Source: Caulobacter vibrioides OR37
GTDB taxonomy: Bacteria; Pseudomonadota; Alphaproteobacteria; Caulobacterales; Caulobacteraceae
Reading direction: 5' to 3'
Length of the DNA stretch: 64,000 bases
Assembly: GCF_000372645.1 (NCBI RefSeq)
Contig: NZ_APMP01000004.1
Location: 62,001 to 126,000, forward strand
Made by a program: the position numbers and the translations under genes. Positions 1 to 9,603 of the stretch are shown here, in pieces. The notes under the pieces are model-generated. The model worked only from the letters and a program-made list of their open reading frames with translations, ran no database searches and had not been told where the DNA came from. Each line of letters starts with the position of its first letter. Position 1 is the first letter of the stretch.

Positions 1-407
1 GCGACCAAGCCCGCCGCGTATCGCCAGCCGGGCGCGACGCCGGAAACACGCCCGCCCCCAGATCAGGGCGGACCGCGCGAAATGCAGAGCGTAAACCTAA
101 ATCCGGGAAGGCCTATCAAACGAGAAGCCCGACCAGAAGGAAGCAGGGTGTGGCGTGACGACCTCAGCACTAAGGGAGCGACACCCCATAATCGTCGATT
201 ACAGAGCGAAAAATCCTCAGATTTCGGTTGAGAGCCCCGATCTAAAGACGCGCCAGCAGATCCGAGTCCGAAATCGGACCTGCGGCGGTGGGGTCTATAG
301 TACGCTACCGCCGAACAGGCGCGCATCCCCGCCCGGCGCGGCTTTGAAAGTCACTTCGGCGTCTGGGGTGCCACTGTCTCGGGCCTCCAGACGCAAGCCG
401 GGCGGCC
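1..407. other. Window edge with no assignable gene
   Basis: No frame here shows convincing coding character. A plus-strand frame is open from base 1 to a TGA near 231, and a second to about 151; either could be the tail of a gene cut by the window edge, but the residues are low in complexity and match no family I recognise. I also see no convincing terminator for the trehalase gene that ends at 408. Confidence 0.4.
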
Positions 408-2009
408 CTAGCGACCGGAGGGCGCTTGACGGACGGTCGCCAAAGACTCCTGGAGCGCGCGGGTGACGCCGTTGGTCCAGCCGAAGCCGTCCTGAGTGGG
501 ATATTCGCCGCCGCCGCCCGCCTTGGCCTCCTCGATGTCGTACTTCTCCAACATCTTGCCACTGGCCGCGTACTCGCGCTCGACAGTGGAAAGCCAGCGC
601 TTGGATATCTCGGCGGCAAGGGCGTCCTCGCCATAGCGGCGCAGACCGGACACCGCGACCCATTGTAGCGGCGCCCAGCCATTGGGACCATCCCACTGCT
701 GGCCAGTGCGGACCGTGGTGGTGCGCAGGCCGCCGGGAGCGAGCAGCTCGTCCCAGGCCTTCCGGGCCACGATGTGGGCTTGGCGCGCCTCGGTCGCGCC
801 CACGAACAACGGATAGATGGTCGCCGCGCTCAGCCGGTCCAGCCGCTGAGCGGTCGTCCACTGGTAGTCGAGGAAGGCGCCCTTTGCCGAATCCCAGAGG
901 TAGAGGTTGATCGCCTTGGCCCGCGCCGCGGCCCGGTCGCCGTACTCGCGTGCGCAAGCGGCATCGGCCAATCTGGCGCAGCCCTCGGCGATCGCCTTTT
1001 CGAGACCGTACATCAGGCTGTTGAGATCGACCGGCACGATCGATGTCGTCTGAATCGTCGAGAGGCTTTCGCCGTTGGCCATCCAGCGCGAGGAGAAATC
1101 CCAGCCGCTCTCGGCGCCGGCGCGCAGGTCGCGGAACACGTCGGGCGCTGGACGGTCGCTCTGGGCGGCCGTTTCGAGATCTTCGCGATAAGATTCGTCG
1201 CGCGGCGTGGCGCGGTCGTCCCAATAACGGTTCAGAACCTCGCCGCCGGCCAGGGCCACCACGCGACGGTGCGCCTGACTGGGCTTGAGGCCGTCCGCCC
1301 CCTCCATCCAGAAGGCGTGCTCGCGCCGCATCAGGTCGACGCGGGTTTTGAGCGTCTTGGGATCGGTCGCCCTCGAGAGTCCGACCATGGCGAAGAAGAA
1401 CGGCGGCTGCGAGCGGCTCAGATAGTAGGTCCGCGCGCCGTTGGGCACATGGCCGTAGGTTCCGATCAGGTCGCCAAAATTGTCGATCATGCTCTCGACC
1501 AGATCATCGCGTCCGTCGGCCTTCAGGCCAAGCATCGTGAAATAGCTGTCCCAGTAATAGATCTCGCGAAAGCGCCCGCCCGGAACGACGAAGGACCTCT
1601 TCATGGCGAGCGCCGAGCCGCCCGCGACCGGCTTGACCGGCGGTCGCGTCAGCCTTGGCCATAGGGCCACGATATGAGCCTTGATCGGCGGCCGGGCCTT
1701 GCTCGGCGTCGGGGTCGCGCCGGCTTCGGGTAAGATGAAGTTGGCGCGGACGAAGCGCGCCAACTCGGCGTCGGTGAACCGGCGATGCGCGCGGTAGTCG
1801 GCCATGATCCGGTCCGCCGGCCGCTTGGGGACCGCGTCGACAAAGGTCTTGCCGTCCGCGAAGATCCGACGGGTCTGAACCGCTTGGAACAGCGCCTGAT
1901 AGGTGTCCGCCGGCGTCGGGATCGTCGAGGCCTTCTGGGTGGTCTCTTGCGCCCCGACCGTCGAGGCCAGGGCCGTGACCGCCAGCGTCGCGAAGATCAG
2001 ACGACTCAT
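408..2009 (-). CDS. treA: Periplasmic alpha,alpha-trehalase (GH37)
   Basis: Hydrolyses trehalose to two glucose molecules, probably in the periplasm. The 533-residue product starts with a signal peptide (MSRLIFATLAVTALASTVGA, cleavage before QE). Both trehalase signatures are visible: PGGRFREIYYWDSY near residue 143 and QQWDGPNGW near 437, followed by the glycine-rich GGGGEYPTQDGFGW. The start at 2009 is chosen because GGAGG lies 7 bases upstream; an in-frame ATG at 2075 would add 22 residues and overlap the upstream gene. It is the last gene of a minus-strand run (receptor, glycosidase, halogenase-like protein, trehalase), which suggests it finishes breakdown of an imported glucoside. Confidence 0.93.
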   Translation of the reverse strand: MSRLIFATLAVTALASTVGAQETTQKASTIPTPADTYQALFQAVQTRRIFADGKTFVDAVPKRPADRIMADYRAHRRFTDAELARFVRANFILPEAGATPTPSKARPPIKAHIVALWPRLTRPPVKPVAGGSALAMKRSFVVPGGRFREIYYWDSYFTMLGLKADGRDDLVESMIDNFGDLIGTYGHVPNGARTYYLSRSQPPFFFAMVGLSRATDPKTLKTRVDLMRREHAFWMEGADGLKPSQAHRRVVALAGGEVLNRYWDDRATPRDESYREDLETAAQSDRPAPDVFRDLRAGAESGWDFSSRWMANGESLSTIQTTSIVPVDLNSLMYGLEKAIAEGCARLADAACAREYGDRAAARAKAINLYLWDSAKGAFLDYQWTTAQRLDRLSAATIYPLFVGATEARQAHIVARKAWDELLAPGGLRTTTVRTGQQWDGPNGWAPLQWVAVSGLRRYGEDALAAEISKRWLSTVEREYAASGKMLEKYDIEEAKAGGGGEYPTQDGFGWTNGVTRALQESLATVRQAPSGR

Positions 2010-2071
2010 GTGCGGCCTCCTGGCGCTCAAGGGCGTTGGCGCGCCACGCCCCATCGAAAGTCGGGCCAATC

Positions 2072-3565
2072 TCATCCCCCAACCAATTCGGCGATCACCG
2101 CGTCATGGTTCGGCAGCGTCGGCGCGGCCCGAGCGATCAGCGCCGCGAGGTCGTCTAGACGCCGCAGGTTCGATGCGGGGTCGAGCGTATCGGCGAGCGG
2201 CGCGTATCCCTGAGCGACAATCCCCTGCCCCTCCAATACGGCCAGCCAGCTGGCCTCGCGGAAGAGTTCGTCCTGAGAGAGCATCAAGCGGCCCGAGCGG
2301 CGGTAGTGGGCGATCTTCTCGCTCAGGGAGTCGGGCGCGGCCATGGCGCGGGCCTGGCGCCACAGGGGCTGATTGTGCTGTTCCGTCGCGTGGTAGTGCA
2401 GGATGAGGAAGTCGCGAATGCCGTCCATGTCGCGGCCAAATAGGGCGTTGAACTGGCGCGCCAGGCTTGGGTCGCAGTCACGATCCGGAAACAGCGAGAT
2501 CAGCTTGGCGATGCCGCTCTGGATCAAGTGGATGCTCGTCGACTCCAGCGGCTCCAGGAAGCCGGCGGAGAGCCCGATCGCCACTACATTGCCTCGCCAG
2601 CTCTCGCGCCGGAATCCGGCCTTGAAGCGCAGGAAGCGGGGCTCGGCCAGAAGTTCGCCGTCCAGATTCGCCAAAAGGGTCGAGGCGGCCTCGTCGTCGG
2701 AGATGAAGGCGCTGGCATAGACATAGCCATTGCCCGTGCGGTGCTGCAGCGGAATGCGCCACTGCCAGCCGGCCGGGCGAAGGGTCGACCGGGTGTAGGG
2801 CGTGGTTTCGCGGCTTCGCGCGCAAGGCGCGGCCACCGCGCGGTCGCAAGGCAGCCAGTGAGACCAGTCCTCGAAGGGCGCGCCCAGCGCCTCGCCGATC
2901 AGCAGCGCTCGGAACCCCGAGCAGTCGATGAAGAGCTCGCCCTCGATCCGTTCGCCGCGGTCCGTGGACAAGGCGACGACGAAACCGCTCTTCGGATCCC
3001 GCTCCACCGCCGTCACCTTGCCCTCGTGACGAACCACGCCCGCCGCCTCGGCCAAGCCGCGCAGATGGGACGCGTACAGCGCCGCGTCGAAATGGTAGGC
3101 GTAGCCCAGGGTCGAAAGGATCGAACGGGGGTCCTCCGCCGGCTTGGCGAAACGATTGGCGGCGGCCAGGGCGGTCGCGAGCGAGAAATCGGACAGCGGA
3201 CGGGACGAACCGTCCGCCCGGGATTTGAGCCAGAGCTGGTGGAACGGCGCCTGATCCAGCTCGACGCCATAGCGTCCGAACGGATGGAAATAGCGATGGC
3301 CGGGTCGCGCCCAGTCGACGAACTCGATGCCGAGCTTGAAACTAGCCTTCGTGGCCCGCAGGAACTCCGCCTCATCCAGGCCGATGAGCGCATTGAACCA
3401 ATGGATCGTCGGGATGGTCGCCTCCCCGACTCCCACCGTGCCAATCGCCTCTGACTCGACGAGGTCGATCCGCACGGTTCGGCCGAAACAGCGGGACAAG
3501 GCGGCGGCCGTCATCCAGCCGGCGGTTCCCCCGCCCAGGATCACGACCCGAGAGATACGGTTCAT
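2072..3565 (-). CDS. Tryptophan halogenase-like flavoprotein
   Basis: Flavin-dependent halogenase family (PF04820), 497 residues. Visible are the FAD-binding GGGTAGWMTAA at the N terminus, the flavin halogenase motif WQWRIP at 266-271, a lysine at 76 in FKLGIEF matching the catalytic lysine of PrnA-type enzymes, and the glutamate context EPLESTSIH. The start at 3565 has AGGAG 6 bases upstream. No flavin reductase or biosynthetic cluster is nearby; it lies 8 bases after the glycosidase gene and before trehalase. Such halogenase-like genes are often found beside TonB receptors in Caulobacter and Xanthomonas relatives, where their substrate is unknown. The family is sure, the chemistry here is not. 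Confidence 0.88.
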   Translation of the reverse strand: MNRISRVVILGGGTAGWMTAAALSRCFGRTVRIDLVESEAIGTVGVGEATIPTIHWFNALIGLDEAEFLRATKASFKLGIEFVDWARPGHRYFHPFGRYGVELDQAPFHQLWLKSRADGSSRPLSDFSLATALAAANRFAKPAEDPRSILSTLGYAYHFDAALYASHLRGLAEAAGVVRHEGKVTAVERDPKSGFVVALSTDRGERIEGELFIDCSGFRALLIGEALGAPFEDWSHWLPCDRAVAAPCARSRETTPYTRSTLRPAGWQWRIPLQHRTGNGYVYASAFISDDEAASTLLANLDGELLAEPRFLRFKAGFRRESWRGNVVAIGLSAGFLEPLESTSIHLIQSGIAKLISLFPDRDCDPSLARQFNALFGRDMDGIRDFLILHYHATEQHNQPLWRQARAMAAPDSLSEKIAHYRRSGRLMLSQDELFREASWLAVLEGQGIVAQGYAPLADTLDPASNLRRLDDLAALIARAAPTLPNHDAVIAELVGG

Positions 3566-3573
3566 GGCGTCTC

Positions 3574-5598
3574 CTACTTTCCGGCCGGAGGGCGGACCGC
3601 CAAGTATACCGTGCTCCAAAGCTGGGCGGCGTTCGACTCGTCGACATCGGCCTTACCGGCTCCGAAAGGAACCACCTGGTAGCGTCCATCGCGAAAGGTC
3701 CAGGACCAGAGTTCGGAGCTCTGCAACGCCCGGGTGGCGTCGATGGCGCGCCACAGGCTCGCCTGAGCCGCCTTCAACCGGGCCTTTGTGGCTTGGGGCA
3801 AATCGCGGCGCGCCAGCTGCCGCTCGATGCCCGCCGCCAGCAGGGCCTGCTGCCACGACCAGACCACCGCGCCGTGATACTCGGCCGGCGAGAAGCGCGT
3901 CTTGACCTCATCACCGGCGAACGCGGGGTTGGCGACCACCAGGCCGACATCGGTCATCAGGCCAGCCGGGAACGGCCGCATGATCGCGCCGAGATAGGTG
4001 TCGAGGTCGCGGGCCGACGGCGCTCCGAACAGGAGCAGGAAACCCTCATCCGAATTGACGATCGGGACGGGTCGCCCCTCGGCGTCCAGCGACAGCGCGT
4101 GGAAGGTCAGGGAATAGCCGCCGAGCGCGGTCAGCGCCGGGGTCGCCGGAACGCCCATCGACGCGGCGTAGGCGTCGATAGCCCGGCGCGCCTGGTCGTT
4201 GTCGAGCTTTACGTCGAACAATGGGGGCGCCTTGGCGCGCCAAACACGAGCGGCCTCCCCTGCGCGCTTGAACCGAAGCCGCTCCTGGTCGGACAGATAG
4301 GGATCCAGCAAACCGGCCTTCAGCAGCCGATCGGCCGCCTCCAACGCCGCCGGGACCAAGGTGGCGTTGACATCGTAAGCGTAGATCCCCCGCCCCAGCC
4401 CCTCGTTGCTGTCGCGCCATTCGCCAGTCATCCGGCCGGCTTTGAGCGCGATCAGTTTCGCCTTGCCGGGCGCTTCGGCGAACGGCGCCGCCGCCGCGAG
4501 GACAAAGCGCAGGTTTCTGACCAGCAAGGCTCCGACGGGCTCTCGCTCTCCTGGCCTGGATTCACTGGCCAGCGTGGTCGCAAGATAACCCGCCGCCCGC
4601 GCGCGCCCAGGTCCCAGCAGATAGTCGGCCGCGACCGGGCCCAGCATGTAGTCGCCGTCGATCATTCCGTAGTCGAGCTCGGCGGCGTCGCCCGGGCGCC
4701 CCGCCTTGCGATTTTGGAGAATGGCGAACTCGCCGATGCCTTCCTCGTGGGCGACCTCGCCTTCGGCCGAAAGCCTGGCCAGGACCGAATTGAGTCCGGC
4801 CTCGGTCGCCTCGGGCCGAAGCGCCGGCATCAACAGCCGCGTGGACATCAGGGTGTCCCGGCCGAAATAGGTGTTGAAGCGCCAGGAGCCGGCCAGGAAC
4901 TTCTCCCGGTAGCTCAGGAAGGCCAGGGCGTTTCGAGCCGCCGGATCCTTCGCGGCGCGAGCATTCAGCAATTGCGGAACAGGCAGAGGCGTCAACGGCG
5001 CATCGCCAGTGAGCGCCGTGACCTCCAGCCGGATCTTGCCCTTGACCCCCGCGATGATCGCGCCTTGGTCGATGCGGCCCTCGATCACGCGGAGCGTCAA
5101 GCCATAGCCCGGCGCGCCATCAAGACGCGGGCGTCGGTAAGTAATCGTATCTCCGGCAATGGAGGGTTTGACGGCGACTTCCGGGGGGAAGCGGCCGACG
5201 GACTGATAGTCGCGCAGATAGCGTACATTCGACAGCACCGCCTGGCGCGGGACGAGCCTGGGGGTCGTGATCTCCGCCGAGAAAACGATCCCACGCGACA
5301 CGCCTTCGCGCACGGGCTTCGGCGCGGCGTCCAAGCGCCATTCCGCCGACCGATCGAGCCGCTCGAACCACAGACCCGTTCCGCTGTTGCCAGCGGGGAA
5401 CGCCACCAGGATCCTCGGGTCCACGCCGTTGCGCAGCAGCAGGTGCGCGGCCACCGCTCCGTCGCGGATGAAAGCGTTGAGGTTCTGCCCCTCGGTAAGG
5501 CGATAGGCCAGTTCCGGGCCAGCGGCCGCGGCGATCCTTGGCGAGACGAGGGTCAAGGCCAAGGCGGCCGTGACGGCGGCGCGGGTCAGAGTTTTCAT
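3574..5598 (-). CDS. Exported six-hairpin glycosidase-like protein
   Basis: A 674-residue protein with a signal peptide (residues 1 to about 25, ending IAAAA). After a beta-rich N-terminal region it has features of an (alpha/alpha)6 glycoside hydrolase: SWRFNTYFGRDTLMSTRLL around 238-256, resembling the GRDT segment of glycogen-debranching and GH15/GH63-type enzymes, and VAHEEGIGEF about 35 residues later. Later WSW motifs (VVWSWQQ, LWSWTF) are also typical of this fold. It probably trims an alpha-glucan or glucoside before uptake. It sits 8 bases before the halogenase-like gene and downstream of the STN-type TonB receptor. The exact family and bond specificity cannot be set from sequence alone. 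Confidence 0.72.
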   Translation of the reverse strand: MKTLTRAAVTAALALTLVSPRIAAAAGPELAYRLTEGQNLNAFIRDGAVAAHLLLRNGVDPRILVAFPAGNSGTGLWFERLDRSAEWRLDAAPKPVREGVSRGIVFSAEITTPRLVPRQAVLSNVRYLRDYQSVGRFPPEVAVKPSIAGDTITYRRPRLDGAPGYGLTLRVIEGRIDQGAIIAGVKGKIRLEVTALTGDAPLTPLPVPQLLNARAAKDPAARNALAFLSYREKFLAGSWRFNTYFGRDTLMSTRLLMPALRPEATEAGLNSVLARLSAEGEVAHEEGIGEFAILQNRKAGRPGDAAELDYGMIDGDYMLGPVAADYLLGPGRARAAGYLATTLASESRPGEREPVGALLVRNLRFVLAAAAPFAEAPGKAKLIALKAGRMTGEWRDSNEGLGRGIYAYDVNATLVPAALEAADRLLKAGLLDPYLSDQERLRFKRAGEAARVWRAKAPPLFDVKLDNDQARRAIDAYAASMGVPATPALTALGGYSLTFHALSLDAEGRPVPIVNSDEGFLLLFGAPSARDLDTYLGAIMRPFPAGLMTDVGLVVANPAFAGDEVKTRFSPAEYHGAVVWSWQQALLAAGIERQLARRDLPQATKARLKAAQASLWRAIDATRALQSSELWSWTFRDGRYQVVPFGAGKADVDESNAAQLWSTVYLAVRPPAGK

Positions 5599-5672
5599 GA
5601 CGCTACCGTTCTGGAAAGGAAAGCGGACGCCGAACCTCGGCGTCCGCGAGTTACGCCCTCAGGGGAGGCGGC

Positions 5673-5788
5673 TAGAGCCCTCTAGCTTTAGATGGAACCG
5701 TCCAAAGCATTCGAAAGGGCTCTAAACCTTTGAAAACAAATCCTGTTTTATCTGGTCTAGGTGGTTCCATCCAAACCAGACAGGCCTA
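5673..5788. repeat. TAGAGC-bounded palindromic repeat
   Basis: Nested inverted repeats. TAGAGCCCT (5673-5681) pairs with AGGGCTCTA (5716-5724), and GATGGAACC (5691-5699) pairs with GGTTCCATC (5763-5771). The right end contains CTA at 5786-5788, which is the TAG stop codon of the receptor gene on the minus strand. It separates the receptor from the glycosidase gene and may act as a transcript stabiliser or attenuator. Confidence 0.75.
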
Positions 5789-8548
5789 GAAGCGTAGGGT
5801 GATCGACCCGCCATAGGTCGGGCCGGCGATGCCTCTCGCGTAGAAGTAACCCGACGCCGCGTTCTGGGTTTGGCCTTGGCGCGGATTGCCCTCGGTCAGG
5901 CCCACGACGTCGAAGATGTTGTCGGCGTTGAAGCTGACCTGGACGTTGTCCTTGACGTTCAGGGAGATCCCCACACTGGTCACGCCGTAGGACGGGAGGG
6001 CCACGCCATTTCCGGAGTCGGCGTAGATCTTGCCGATGTACTTGTATCGCGCGTAGATCTCGCCGAGGCCGTTGGGCAGCTTGACGGTCGGCGTAATCGT
6101 GAGGAGTCGGGCAGGCGTCCGCTCGGGCCGATTGCCGTCATAGGTCGGCTGGGCCACGCCATTGAGCCTCAGATTGTTCAGCTGCGGCTTCTGGAGCACG
6201 CCGGCGATATCGACCGAGAACCATGCGTTGGGACGGATCAGCGCATCCAGCTCGATCCCATTGGTATGCAGGTCGGCCAGGAAGCTCGTCTGCTTCGTCG
6301 GGTCGGCGGGATCGATGAAGTTGTAGAACTGATTGTTGAAGTTGGTGCGGAACACCGTGGCCGAGGCGTTGATCAGATCGCCGCGCTTGAACCGAACCCC
6401 GGCTTCGTACAGCTCGATCTTGGTCATGGGATCGGTGTTGTTGGTCTGGAAGCCGCTGGCGTAACGGCCATAGACCGAGAGGCTGGGCGTAAACAGATAG
6501 CTGGCCCCCAGCGTCCAGGCGACCTTGGCGCGCGTCTTTCGCGTCACCGAATAGGTTCCGTCGAAGGTCGAACCGACCGTGCGGACCACGCCGACGACGC
6601 CGGGCTGAACCGGCTGATTGACCGCCGCGGTGTTGCCGTCGAAGTGGGTGGCGTCGTCGCTTTCCCACCGCGCGCCGCCATCGATGTGGATTTTCTCGCC
6701 GATCGCCAGTTCGTCGTTGGCGTAGACCGAGACGGACTTGTCCTCGTTGCGGCGCATCCCCGCGCCCCAGTTGCCATACGAGATCATGCCGTTGTCGCTC
6801 AGCGTGCCGATAACGGCGTTGCTGCTGTTCAGCGCAACGATGTCGTAGATGTCACTGTTGTTCCGGACATCGTTGACCACCGAAGCGACCGCAGACTGGT
6901 TCTGCGAGCGGCTCACATCGTAATATTGCAGACCCGCGGTCAGCGAGTTTTGATAACCCTCGCCCCGCTGCTCCCAACGCCCTCCGACATTGACGGCCAG
7001 GTCGTGGCCCGACTGGTAGTCGTGGTTGAGGGTGGTCTGTTGCAGAAAGCCATTGCCGTTCAGCGCGTTCAGCGTGGCGACTTGGTTGGCGCCGACGACG
7101 ACGCCGGTCCGCAGGTTCTTGATCCCGAACCGCGCGGCCGTCGGATAGGCGGCCTGTCCCAGCGTGAGCAGGTCATTGATCGGCGAGCCCGCGCCCGGCG
7201 TCAGATAGGCGACCGCGCTGGCCAAGCCGGCGTTGCCTGTGCCCGAGCCCGGAAACAGGCCATTGAAATCGTCGCTCAGATCGAGATAGCGGGCGCGCGC
7301 GAAGACCTCGAAAGAGTCGCTGATCGGCTTCTCGATATCGAGCCGCAGTTGCTTGGTCTTGACCCGCACGCCTTCCGAGAACCGGAAATCCCGAAATCCG
7401 TCGCTCTCGACGGCCGTCGAGACCGGGACCGAAAGCCTGGCGAAGGCGTCGCCGCCGATATTGTCGAACTGGGTGTCCAGGCCGGGGATCGCGCCGGGCT
7501 TGCCGTTTCGATACGCATAGGGCTGGTCCGCATAGTACGCCGCCTTGACGTCGCCGACCTTGCCGGTAAGCCGCGCATAGCCGCCCCCGTCGAAACGGTA
7601 TTCCAGCATCGCCTTGAAGCGATAGCCGTCATAGTCGAAGGTGTTGTGGCGCACGCCGGGGTTCGACTGGATATAACCCCCGACGTTGAAGGCCAGCTTG
7701 TCCGTGATCGGGGCGCTATAATAGACGTCTGCCCGCTTAAGCCCGTAATTGTAACCGGTCAGGCGCGCGACGCCCTCGGCCTTGGTGAAGTTGGGCTTGC
7801 GGGAGATGAAGTTGATGGTCGCGCCAGCGCCATTGACCGTGAGAATGCCCGACGTGCCGCCCTTGACCGCCTCGAGACGGTCGATCGTGATGTCCTCGGA
7901 AAAGAAGAAGTCCGCGCCACCGCCCTGGTAGATGACCGGTAGGCCGTCTTCCTCCAGCTGGATGAAGCGCTGACCGCCCCCCTGCAGGCCACGGACCGAA
8001 TAGTTGTTCGAAAGCTCGCCCGCCGTGCCCTCGACGAAGATCCCCGGCACCATCTCCAACAGATCGGCGGTGGAGCGCGGCGCCTTGCGCTCGAGGTCGT
8101 CACGGGTGGCGTAGGTGATGTCGGCGGACGCCGTGATCAGCGGGCGATTACGGGATGTCATCCCGGTGACCACGACCTCGTCCACAGTCGTCGGCTCGGC
8201 CTGGGGCGCGGCGGCCGGATCCGCCGGCCGAGCGCCTTGGTCGAGAACGATAGTGCGGCCGTTGTTGGAGATCACCTGCAGATTGGACCCCCGAAGCAGC
8301 CGCTCCAGCCCCTCGCTGACAGTGTAGGCGCCTTGGACCGCGCTGACGCGCTGCCCTTGAATCGCGCTCTGCGGCGCGAGGATCTGCGTCTCGGCCTGCT
8401 TGCCGAACAGGGGGATACCGGTCGTGGCTGGCTGCGCGGGAACATCGAACTTGCGCACCTGGGCCTCGGCGCCAGCGGCGACCATCAAGGTCACGGCGCT
8501 CGTTGCGAGCATCAAATAGGATCTATAGTGGCCGCCCTGCGTCCGCAT
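5786..8548 (-). CDS. STN-type TonB-dependent receptor
   Basis: Outer-membrane, TonB-driven importer of 920 residues. After the signal sequence there is a secretin/TonB short N-terminal (STN) domain at about 40-105 (from TGIPLFGKQAETQ to RTIVLDQ), the domain FecA-type transducers use to signal to an anti-sigma factor. A TonB-box-like stretch (TTVDEVVVTG) follows near 120, then the plug (GIFVEGTAGELSNNYSVRG) and a beta-barrel ending in the aromatic-terminated SITLRF. FecR and ECF sigma genes lie immediately upstream, making a FecIRA-like relay. Downstream glycosidase and trehalase genes point to a glucoside ligand rather than iron. Start ATG 8548 has a GGGAGGGGG purine run upstream. Confidence 0.92.
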   Translation of the reverse strand: MRTQGGHYRSYLMLATSAVTLMVAAGAEAQVRKFDVPAQPATTGIPLFGKQAETQILAPQSAIQGQRVSAVQGAYTVSEGLERLLRGSNLQVISNNGRTIVLDQGARPADPAAAPQAEPTTVDEVVVTGMTSRNRPLITASADITYATRDDLERKAPRSTADLLEMVPGIFVEGTAGELSNNYSVRGLQGGGQRFIQLEEDGLPVIYQGGGADFFFSEDITIDRLEAVKGGTSGILTVNGAGATINFISRKPNFTKAEGVARLTGYNYGLKRADVYYSAPITDKLAFNVGGYIQSNPGVRHNTFDYDGYRFKAMLEYRFDGGGYARLTGKVGDVKAAYYADQPYAYRNGKPGAIPGLDTQFDNIGGDAFARLSVPVSTAVESDGFRDFRFSEGVRVKTKQLRLDIEKPISDSFEVFARARYLDLSDDFNGLFPGSGTGNAGLASAVAYLTPGAGSPINDLLTLGQAAYPTAARFGIKNLRTGVVVGANQVATLNALNGNGFLQQTTLNHDYQSGHDLAVNVGGRWEQRGEGYQNSLTAGLQYYDVSRSQNQSAVASVVNDVRNNSDIYDIVALNSSNAVIGTLSDNGMISYGNWGAGMRRNEDKSVSVYANDELAIGEKIHIDGGARWESDDATHFDGNTAAVNQPVQPGVVGVVRTVGSTFDGTYSVTRKTRAKVAWTLGASYLFTPSLSVYGRYASGFQTNNTDPMTKIELYEAGVRFKRGDLINASATVFRTNFNNQFYNFIDPADPTKQTSFLADLHTNGIELDALIRPNAWFSVDIAGVLQKPQLNNLRLNGVAQPTYDGNRPERTPARLLTITPTVKLPNGLGEIYARYKYIGKIYADSGNGVALPSYGVTSVGISLNVKDNVQVSFNADNIFDVVGLTEGNPRQGQTQNAASGYFYARGIAGPTYGGSITLRF

Positions 8549-8605
8549 GAGCCCCCTCCCTTAGCGTTGCTTAAATCGACGCTTCTCGGAGCGCCTAATA
8601 GTAGG

Positions 8606-8631
8606 GATGCGCCGGGAGACAGGTTCCGTCA
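8606..8631 (-). promoter_or_regulatory. Predicted ECF sigma promoter of the TonB receptor
   Basis: On the minus strand TGACGGAACC (8631-8622) is followed after exactly 11 bases by GCATC (8610-8606), about 57 bases upstream of the receptor start. The same two blocks with the same spacing precede the sigma gene at 10189-10214. GGAAC is a common -35 core for FecI-type sigma factors. Assignment to the local sigma factor is inference. Confidence 0.65.
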
Positions 8632-8649
8632 GAAAATTTGATAAATTTG

Positions 8650-9603
8650 TCAGGATCCCGAGGCGGTTCGGAGGATGATGGCGTCCTCCCGCTGAGTGAT
8701 TTGGCCGTGGAAGGTCGACGCCGCCGCCTGGGCGAAGCCCTCGGGATCGTTGATGCGGAACCAGCCGACAAAGCGCTTGTCGGCCAAGCGCGCGTCGGCC
8801 ACCTCGATCTTGCGATCGTTGTAGCGATTGAACTCGGCGGCGGCCTCGGCCAGCGTCTGGCCGTCCAGCACGATCTGCCCGTCGCGCCACGCCAGCTGGC
8901 GGCCTAGATCCGCGTCGGCCTTCGGCGGCGTCAGCACGCCCGCGTCATTCTCGGCGAACACCCGTTCCCCGGCCGACACGCGTCGCGGCGGCGCGCCACC
9001 ATCTCGCGTCCAGACCTCGACCACCCCTTCGGTGACCAGCACATCGCTGCCGCCCTCGCGCCGGCGCACCGAGAACGCCGTGCCCACCGCCCGAACCCGC
9101 ACCGGCCCGCTCTCGACCACAAAGGGACGGACGGGATCTTTCGCCACCTCGAACCAGGCCTCGCCGCGCGCCAGCCTCACCGCGCGCAAGCGAGGACGCA
9201 AAGACACTTCCACTTCGGAATCCGTGTTGATCGCCGCCACCGAGCCATCGGCCATCGGCACTCGCCGGATCTCGCCAAGCGTGGTGCCGTAGCGTCGGAC
9301 CAGCAGCCGCGGGACCACGACCGCCGCGGTCACGCCGGCGGCCATGGCGCCCAGCCCGGCAATGATGCTCCGCCGCCGCAGGCGCGATCCCCCGGACACC
9401 GTCGGCGCCAGCACGCTGGAACGGTCCAGATGTTTCCACCCCGCCTGGGCCCGCGCATAGGCGCCGCTTCGGCGACGATCGGCGGCCAGCCAGGCCTCGA
9501 GCTCGGCCTGGAAGCCGGGATCGTCCCCGTCACGGTCCGCCCGGACCACCCATCGGGCGGCGGCGGCGTCGATGTCAGCGGCGCTTTCGCGATCGACCAT
9601 CAC
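8650..9603 (-). CDS. fecR: FecR-type anti-sigma factor / signal transducer
   Basis: Inner-membrane regulator of 317 residues that would hold or activate the adjacent ECF sigma factor when the receptor binds ligand. The cytoplasmic N-terminal sigma-binding domain (DUF4880-like: WVVRADRDGDDPGFQAELEAW near 18-38) is followed by one membrane segment (IIAGLGAMAAGVTAAVVV near 84-101), a periplasmic FecR domain, and a C-terminal DUF4974-like region that contacts the STN domain (LAEAAAEFNRYNDRKIEV). Its start lies inside the end of the sigma gene (29-base overlap), so the two are translationally coupled. A second ATG at 9600 is an equally possible start. Confidence 0.92.
   Translation of the reverse strand: MMVDRESAADIDAAAARWVVRADRDGDDPGFQAELEAWLAADRRRSGAYARAQAGWKHLDRSSVLAPTVSGGSRLRRRSIIAGLGAMAAGVTAAVVVPRLLVRRYGTTLGEIRRVPMADGSVAAINTDSEVEVSLRPRLRAVRLARGEAWFEVAKDPVRPFVVESGPVRVRAVGTAFSVRRREGGSDVLVTEGVVEVWTRDGGAPPRRVSAGERVFAENDAGVLTPPKADADLGRQLAWRDGQIVLDGQTLAEAAAEFNRYNDRKIEVADARLADKRFVGWFRINDPEGFAQAAASTFHGQITQREDAIILRTASGS

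Noticed and set aside
3793..5685. 630-codon plus-strand open frame
   Set aside because: Antisense shadow of the glycosidase gene; runs into the repeat.
5870..7942. 690-codon plus-strand open frame
   Set aside because: Antisense shadow of the STN-type receptor with no recognisable motif.
8634..8648. AAATTTGATAAATTT next to the FecR stop as an operator
   Set aside because: Symmetric but a simple AT run with no second copy; the nearby ECF promoter explains the region better.
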